Made by a program: the position numbers and the translations under genes. The notes under the pieces are model-generated. The model worked only from the letters and a program-made list of their open reading frames with translations, did no database searches and was not told the origin of the DNA. Shown here piece after piece: positions 44,357 through 47,458 of a DNA stretch of 47,458 bases. Within the stretch, counting starts at the first letter, position 1. Each line of letters opens with the position of its first letter. The stretch is from Bacteroidota bacterium (GTDB taxonomy: Bacteria > Bacteroidota > Bacteroidia > Bacteroidales > JAIFNL01): NCBI GenBank assembly GCA_020047755.1, contig JAIFNL010000018.1, forward strand, positions 1 through 47,458, written 5' to 3'.

Positions 44357-47044
44357 ATGTCGCAAATAAATATAACAATAGATGGCAAACTATATAAAGC
44401 TGATAATGAGCAAACTATATTAGAATTTTGTAATGAAATAGGAATAAAAATTCCAACACTTTGCCACGACCCACGCTTAGAGCCTTATTCGTCTTGTTAT
44501 CTGTGTGTTGTGGAAATAGAAGGTGCACGCGGATTACAAACTTCGTGCTCTACCAAAATGGCAGAAGGCATGAAAATACAAACCAACAACGAAAAAGTTC
44601 GAGCCTCACGCAAAATGGCGCTCGACCTTTTGCAAAGCAACCACTTTGCAAGTTGCCAAGCTCCTTGCAAAAGTTCGTGCCCTGCCGGAGTTGATGTGCA
44701 AGGCTATATCTCGCTGATTGAAAAAGGATTATACCATGAAGCTGTAAAATTGATAAAGGAAGTAAACCCACTTCCCGCCATTTGCGGACGCGTGTGTGTG
44801 CGCCCATGCGAAGCGGCGTGCAACCGAAATTTTATGGAAAACGAAGGCACGCCCGTGGGCATTGACTATATGAAACGCTTTGTAGCTGATTTTGACTTAA
44901 ACTCAAAAAATCACTATAAACCTGAAATACAATCAAGTACAGGAAAAAAAGTGGCAGTAATCGGCGCAGGTCCGGGTGGACTTTCAGCAGCCTACTTTTT
45001 GCAACAAAAAGGGCATCAAGTAGATATATTTGAGGCAAACAACCACGCAGGTGGCTGGTTACGCTACGGAATACCCGAATATCGTTTGCCTAACAACCTA
45101 CTAGACAAAGAAATAGAAACAATTACCGAACTAGGAACAAATCTATTCTTAAATCAAAAACTTGGAGAAAATCTAAGCTACGAAAAACTAAAAAAAGAAT
45201 ACAATGCAACTATCTTAACCATTGGTGCTCAGAAAGGTACACTTTTAGGTGTGGAAGGTGAAGAAGCAGAAGGAGTTTATTCAGGCATTGATTTTCTGCG
45301 AAATATGGAACAAACAGGTCAAAAATATGATTTTTCTGGAAAAACGATAGTGGTAGTAGGTGGCGGAAATACCGCAATGGATTGCTGCAGAACTTCAATT
45401 CGGTGCAAAGCCGAAAAAACTTACGTCATTTATCGCCGCACCGAAAAAGAAATGCCAGCAAATCCGATAGAAATTCACGAATCGAAACTGGAAGGTGTTG
45501 AATATCTATTTCTTACAAACCCAACAAAAGTAAATAAAGACGAAAATGGAAAATTAAAATCCATAACTTGTGTGAAAATGACTTTGGGTGAGCCTGATTC
45601 GTCGGGTCGGCGTCGTCCAATTCCTGAGGAAGGCTCTGAATTTGAAGTAAATGCAGATTACATTTTGGCTGCAATTGGTCAAAAAGTAAATGCCGATTTT
45701 ATAACCGACATCAATAAATTTGCCGAAAATGGAGAATTAAAACTCAGTAAATGGGGAACAATTCAAGCCAATGAAAAAACGCTGCAAACCGATATTCCGT
45801 CGATATTTGCAGCCGGCGACGGAGTTACAGGCGCAGCCACAATAATCGAAGCCATAGCCCAAGCTGGAATCGCTGCCAGAAGCTGCGACCAATTCATTAT
45901 GGGACAACGAATTGAACCAAAACCCAAAGAATTTTTAAGCAAAAAATCTAATTTTGTGAAAGCAAGCCCAAAAGCATTCATGGGCAAATTTGAATATCAG
46001 CTAAGAAAAGAGATGCCAGTTTTAGACGAGAAAAACCGAATTAATTTCGGTGAAGTAGAGCTTGGCTACACAGAGGAAATGGCATTGCAAGAAACTGCTC
46101 GCTGCTTTGAGTGCGGTTGTTCGGAATATTTCAGCTGCGATTTGAAAGATTATTCAACTGAATATGGAGCTGAGCAAGAAAAGTTTAAAGGTGAATTTAA
46201 AGCACGTCCGGTAGATTTTTCGCACCCATTCATCGAAATTGACAACAACAAGTGCATTTTGTGCTCGCGTTGCGTTCGCATTTGCAAAGACGTAGTTGGA
46301 GCAGGAGCTTTGGGCTTAATAAACAGAGGCTTTGATACTTACGTAGCTCCAAGCATGGGCTTGTCGCTTACCGAAACCGCTTGCGAAAGTTGCGGTTTGT
46401 GCATTTCTACTTGCCCAACTGGCGCAATAACCGAAAATGTTAAATTCAAATCGGGTCCCGTAAAAATGGATAGCTTTGAAACTATATGTAACTATTGTTC
46501 AATAGGTTGCAAACTTACTATACATCACAGAAGCGGCTTTGTAATGAAAGTAGCAGGCGCAAACGGACTAGTAAACAAAGAAGGCAATCACTGCAAATTT
46601 GGCAAATTTGGTTACTCTTTTTATAATGATAAAACACGAATAACCAAGCCTTTGCTAAAAGAAAACGGCGAATTTAAAGAAATTAGCTTTGAAAAAGCAT
46701 TTGCTATCATAGCTGAAAAAATAAAAGCGGTAAAACCAGAAGAAAACGCATTTTATGCAGGCGCACGTTTAACCAACGAAGAGATTTATTTAATCCAAAA
46801 ATTGGCTCGTGCAGGAGCTAAAACAAACAATATCAGTAGTTTTCACTATGCACAACGCGAAAATGGATATATCAAAAATTCGTTCGACAATGTGCCGTTT
46901 GAAGAAATTTCAAAAGCCGGAAAAGTGTTTCTATTTGGTGCTGAACTAAATAACGACAATGGCGTAGTTAGTTTCATGGTTCAAAACGCCAGAGCTAAAA
47001 AAAATACAAGCATTGATTTGATTACCAGACTCGAAGACAGATAA
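44357..47044 (+). CDS. GltD-NuoG fusion subunit of an NAD(P)H oxidoreductase, truncated by a frameshift
   Basis: An 895-codon multidomain electron-transfer protein. Order: plant-type [2Fe-2S] ferredoxin (1-75); GltD N-terminal cysteine region (ASCQAPCKSSCPAGVD, ICGRVCVRPCEAACNR); GltD-like FAD domain (VAVIGAGPGGLSAAY, about 199) with NAD(P)H domain (VVVGGGNTAMDC about 331; YRRTEKEMPA); C-terminal 2[4Fe-4S] ferredoxin (CILCSRCVRICKD about 632; CESCGLCISTCPTGAI); and the start of a NuoG/FdhA-like domain (ICNYCSIGCKL about 708). Where formate dehydrogenases have their molybdenum-ligand Cys or Sec, NNISSFHYAQREN (about 823) has none. With the NuoE- and NuoF-like subunits this resembles Stn-type transhydrogenases. 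The homologous frame continues after the stop, see next entry. Confidence 0.85.
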   Translation: MSQINITIDGKLYKADNEQTILEFCNEIGIKIPTLCHDPRLEPYSSCYLCVVEIEGARGLQTSCSTKMAEGMKIQTNNEKVRASRKMALDLLQSNHFASCQAPCKSSCPAGVDVQGYISLIEKGLYHEAVKLIKEVNPLPAICGRVCVRPCEAACNRNFMENEGTPVGIDYMKRFVADFDLNSKNHYKPEIQSSTGKKVAVIGAGPGGLSAAYFLQQKGHQVDIFEANNHAGGWLRYGIPEYRLPNNLLDKEIETITELGTNLFLNQKLGENLSYEKLKKEYNATILTIGAQKGTLLGVEGEEAEGVYSGIDFLRNMEQTGQKYDFSGKTIVVVGGGNTAMDCCRTSIRCKAEKTYVIYRRTEKEMPANPIEIHESKLEGVEYLFLTNPTKVNKDENGKLKSITCVKMTLGEPDSSGRRRPIPEEGSEFEVNADYILAAIGQKVNADFITDINKFAENGELKLSKWGTIQANEKTLQTDIPSIFAAGDGVTGAATIIEAIAQAGIAARSCDQFIMGQRIEPKPKEFLSKKSNFVKASPKAFMGKFEYQLRKEMPVLDEKNRINFGEVELGYTEEMALQETARCFECGCSEYFSCDLKDYSTEYGAEQEKFKGEFKARPVDFSHPFIEIDNNKCILCSRCVRICKDVVGAGALGLINRGFDTYVAPSMGLSLTETACESCGLCISTCPTGAITENVKFKSGPVKMDSFETICNYCSIGCKLTIHHRSGFVMKVAGANGLVNKEGNHCKFGKFGYSFYNDKTRITKPLLKENGEFKEISFEKAFAIIAEKIKAVKPEENAFYAGARLTNEEIYLIQKLARAGAKTNNISSFHYAQRENGYIKNSFDNVPFEEISKAGKVFLFGAELNNDNGVVSFMVQNARAKKNTSIDLITRLEDR

Positions 47045-47458
47045 AATCGTACTATAAATTTATAAAAGCAGTAAATCACTATTTACTTACAAATAATCTT
47101 CAAAATCAATTATTTATCGATGGAAATTCGCAAAATTTTGAAATTTACAAAGAGCAATTATTGAAAGAAAATTTTGATGAATTAGTCAAAGAATCAGGCG
47201 TTTGCTGCAAAGGAACGATTATAAATTTTGCAAGCGAATACAACAAAACTCACAATGCCATAATAATTTTCTCGGAAAAAGAAGTTTCAGCAAACGCAAG
47301 CTTTGAATTACAAAATTTAGCTCTTCTGACCGGAAAACTTGGAAAAACAGCCAATGGCATTATTTCGCTCAAAGAAAAAAATAATTCACAAGCACTTTTC
47401 GACATGGGAAGTTTTTCAGAGCTAAGCATTGGCTCAGCCGACTTACACAATGAAAATG
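47017..47458 (+). pseudogene. frameshifted continuation of the NuoG/FdhA-like domain, 3' end outside window
   Basis: In the frame one base back, an uninterrupted reading frame runs from 47017 to the window edge. From 47044 it encodes KSYYKFIKAVNHYLLTN, AIIIFSEKEVSAN, LALLTGKLGKTANGI and ISLKEKNNSQALFDMG, the expected next part of a molybdopterin-oxidoreductase fold. The first frame ends in LITRLEDR-stop at 47044. One missing base between about 47022 and 47042 would join them, for example giving LED-x-IKSYYKF. It is either a real mutation or a sequence error; no classical slippery heptamer is seen at the joint. Confidence 0.8.

Noticed and set aside
44357-47458. Annotation as NAD-dependent formate dehydrogenase alpha subunit
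   Set aside because: The region where the catalytic Cys or Sec should lie (NNISSFHYAQREN) has neither, and the GltD-like fusion points to another oxidoreductase type.
1-47458. tRNA, rRNA, CRISPR arrays and insertion sequences
   Set aside because: Visual scan found no cloverleaf-like sequences, regularly spaced repeats or transposase frames.

Overview
The window is AT-rich DNA from a member of the Bacteroidota, most likely an anaerobic or facultative Bacteroidales-like marine or sediment organism; that placement is inference. Supporting signs are repeated promoter elements of the Bacteroidota type (-7 TAnnTTTG with TTTG about 19-20 bp upstream), weak ribosome binding sites, lipoproteins with Bacteroidota-style leaders, an LruC-domain lipoprotein, a Cache-HAMP-GAF sensor without a kinase, a DUF349 repeat protein and an exosortase N system. 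I saw no tRNA, rRNA, CRISPR array or insertion sequence.

Layout. 1-2306: 5' part of a secreted GH81 beta-1,3-glucanase on the minus strand, then a small Lys/Thr-rich secreted protein with its own promoter and terminator. 3313-4800: guanine deaminase and a SPOR-containing cell-wall amidase. 5144-8053: a small membrane protein and the ygeY-ygeW pair known from anaerobic purine-breakdown clusters. 8430-13674: a probable conflict/defence module, a SIR2-TIR protein followed by a transmembrane STAND NTPase with 14 WD40 repeats. 13766-21058: housekeeping and miscellaneous genes (lipoprotein, HD-domain protein plus isocitrate/isopropylmalate dehydrogenase, DUF349 protein, trmD, small lipoprotein, YhcC-type radical SAM protein).

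21125-26153 is an apparent minus-strand operon: membrane protein, winged-helix regulator, VIT-domain protein with a PEP-CTERM-like tail, and exosortase N. Two near-identical palindromic operators lie about 25 nt upstream of two of its genes. 26411-29406 holds a ClC-family protein and ornithine aminotransferase, converging on a 93-bp inverted repeat. 30017-39669 carries envelope and surface genes: an LruC/DUF4114 lipoprotein, a CotH-kinase-like secreted protein, a secreted WD40 protein whose caspase-like domain has lost both catalytic residues, and a Cache-HAMP-GAF sensor.

40290-47458 is a redox operon: NuoE-like, NuoF/HydB-like and a large protein joining a ferredoxin, a GltD-like flavoprotein and a NuoG/formate-dehydrogenase-like domain. 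The best reading is an NAD(H)/NADP(H)/ferredoxin oxidoreductase related to Sporomusa-type (Stn) transhydrogenases, not a formate dehydrogenase, because the molybdenum-ligand Cys/Sec is not visible. An AAA-ATPase/PD-(D/E)XK gene sits inside the operon. The large subunit is broken by a frameshift near 47017-47044, and its remainder runs off the window.

The most promising systems are the SIR2-TIR/STAND pair, the exosortase N operon with its operators, the pseudo-caspase and the unusual oxidoreductase.
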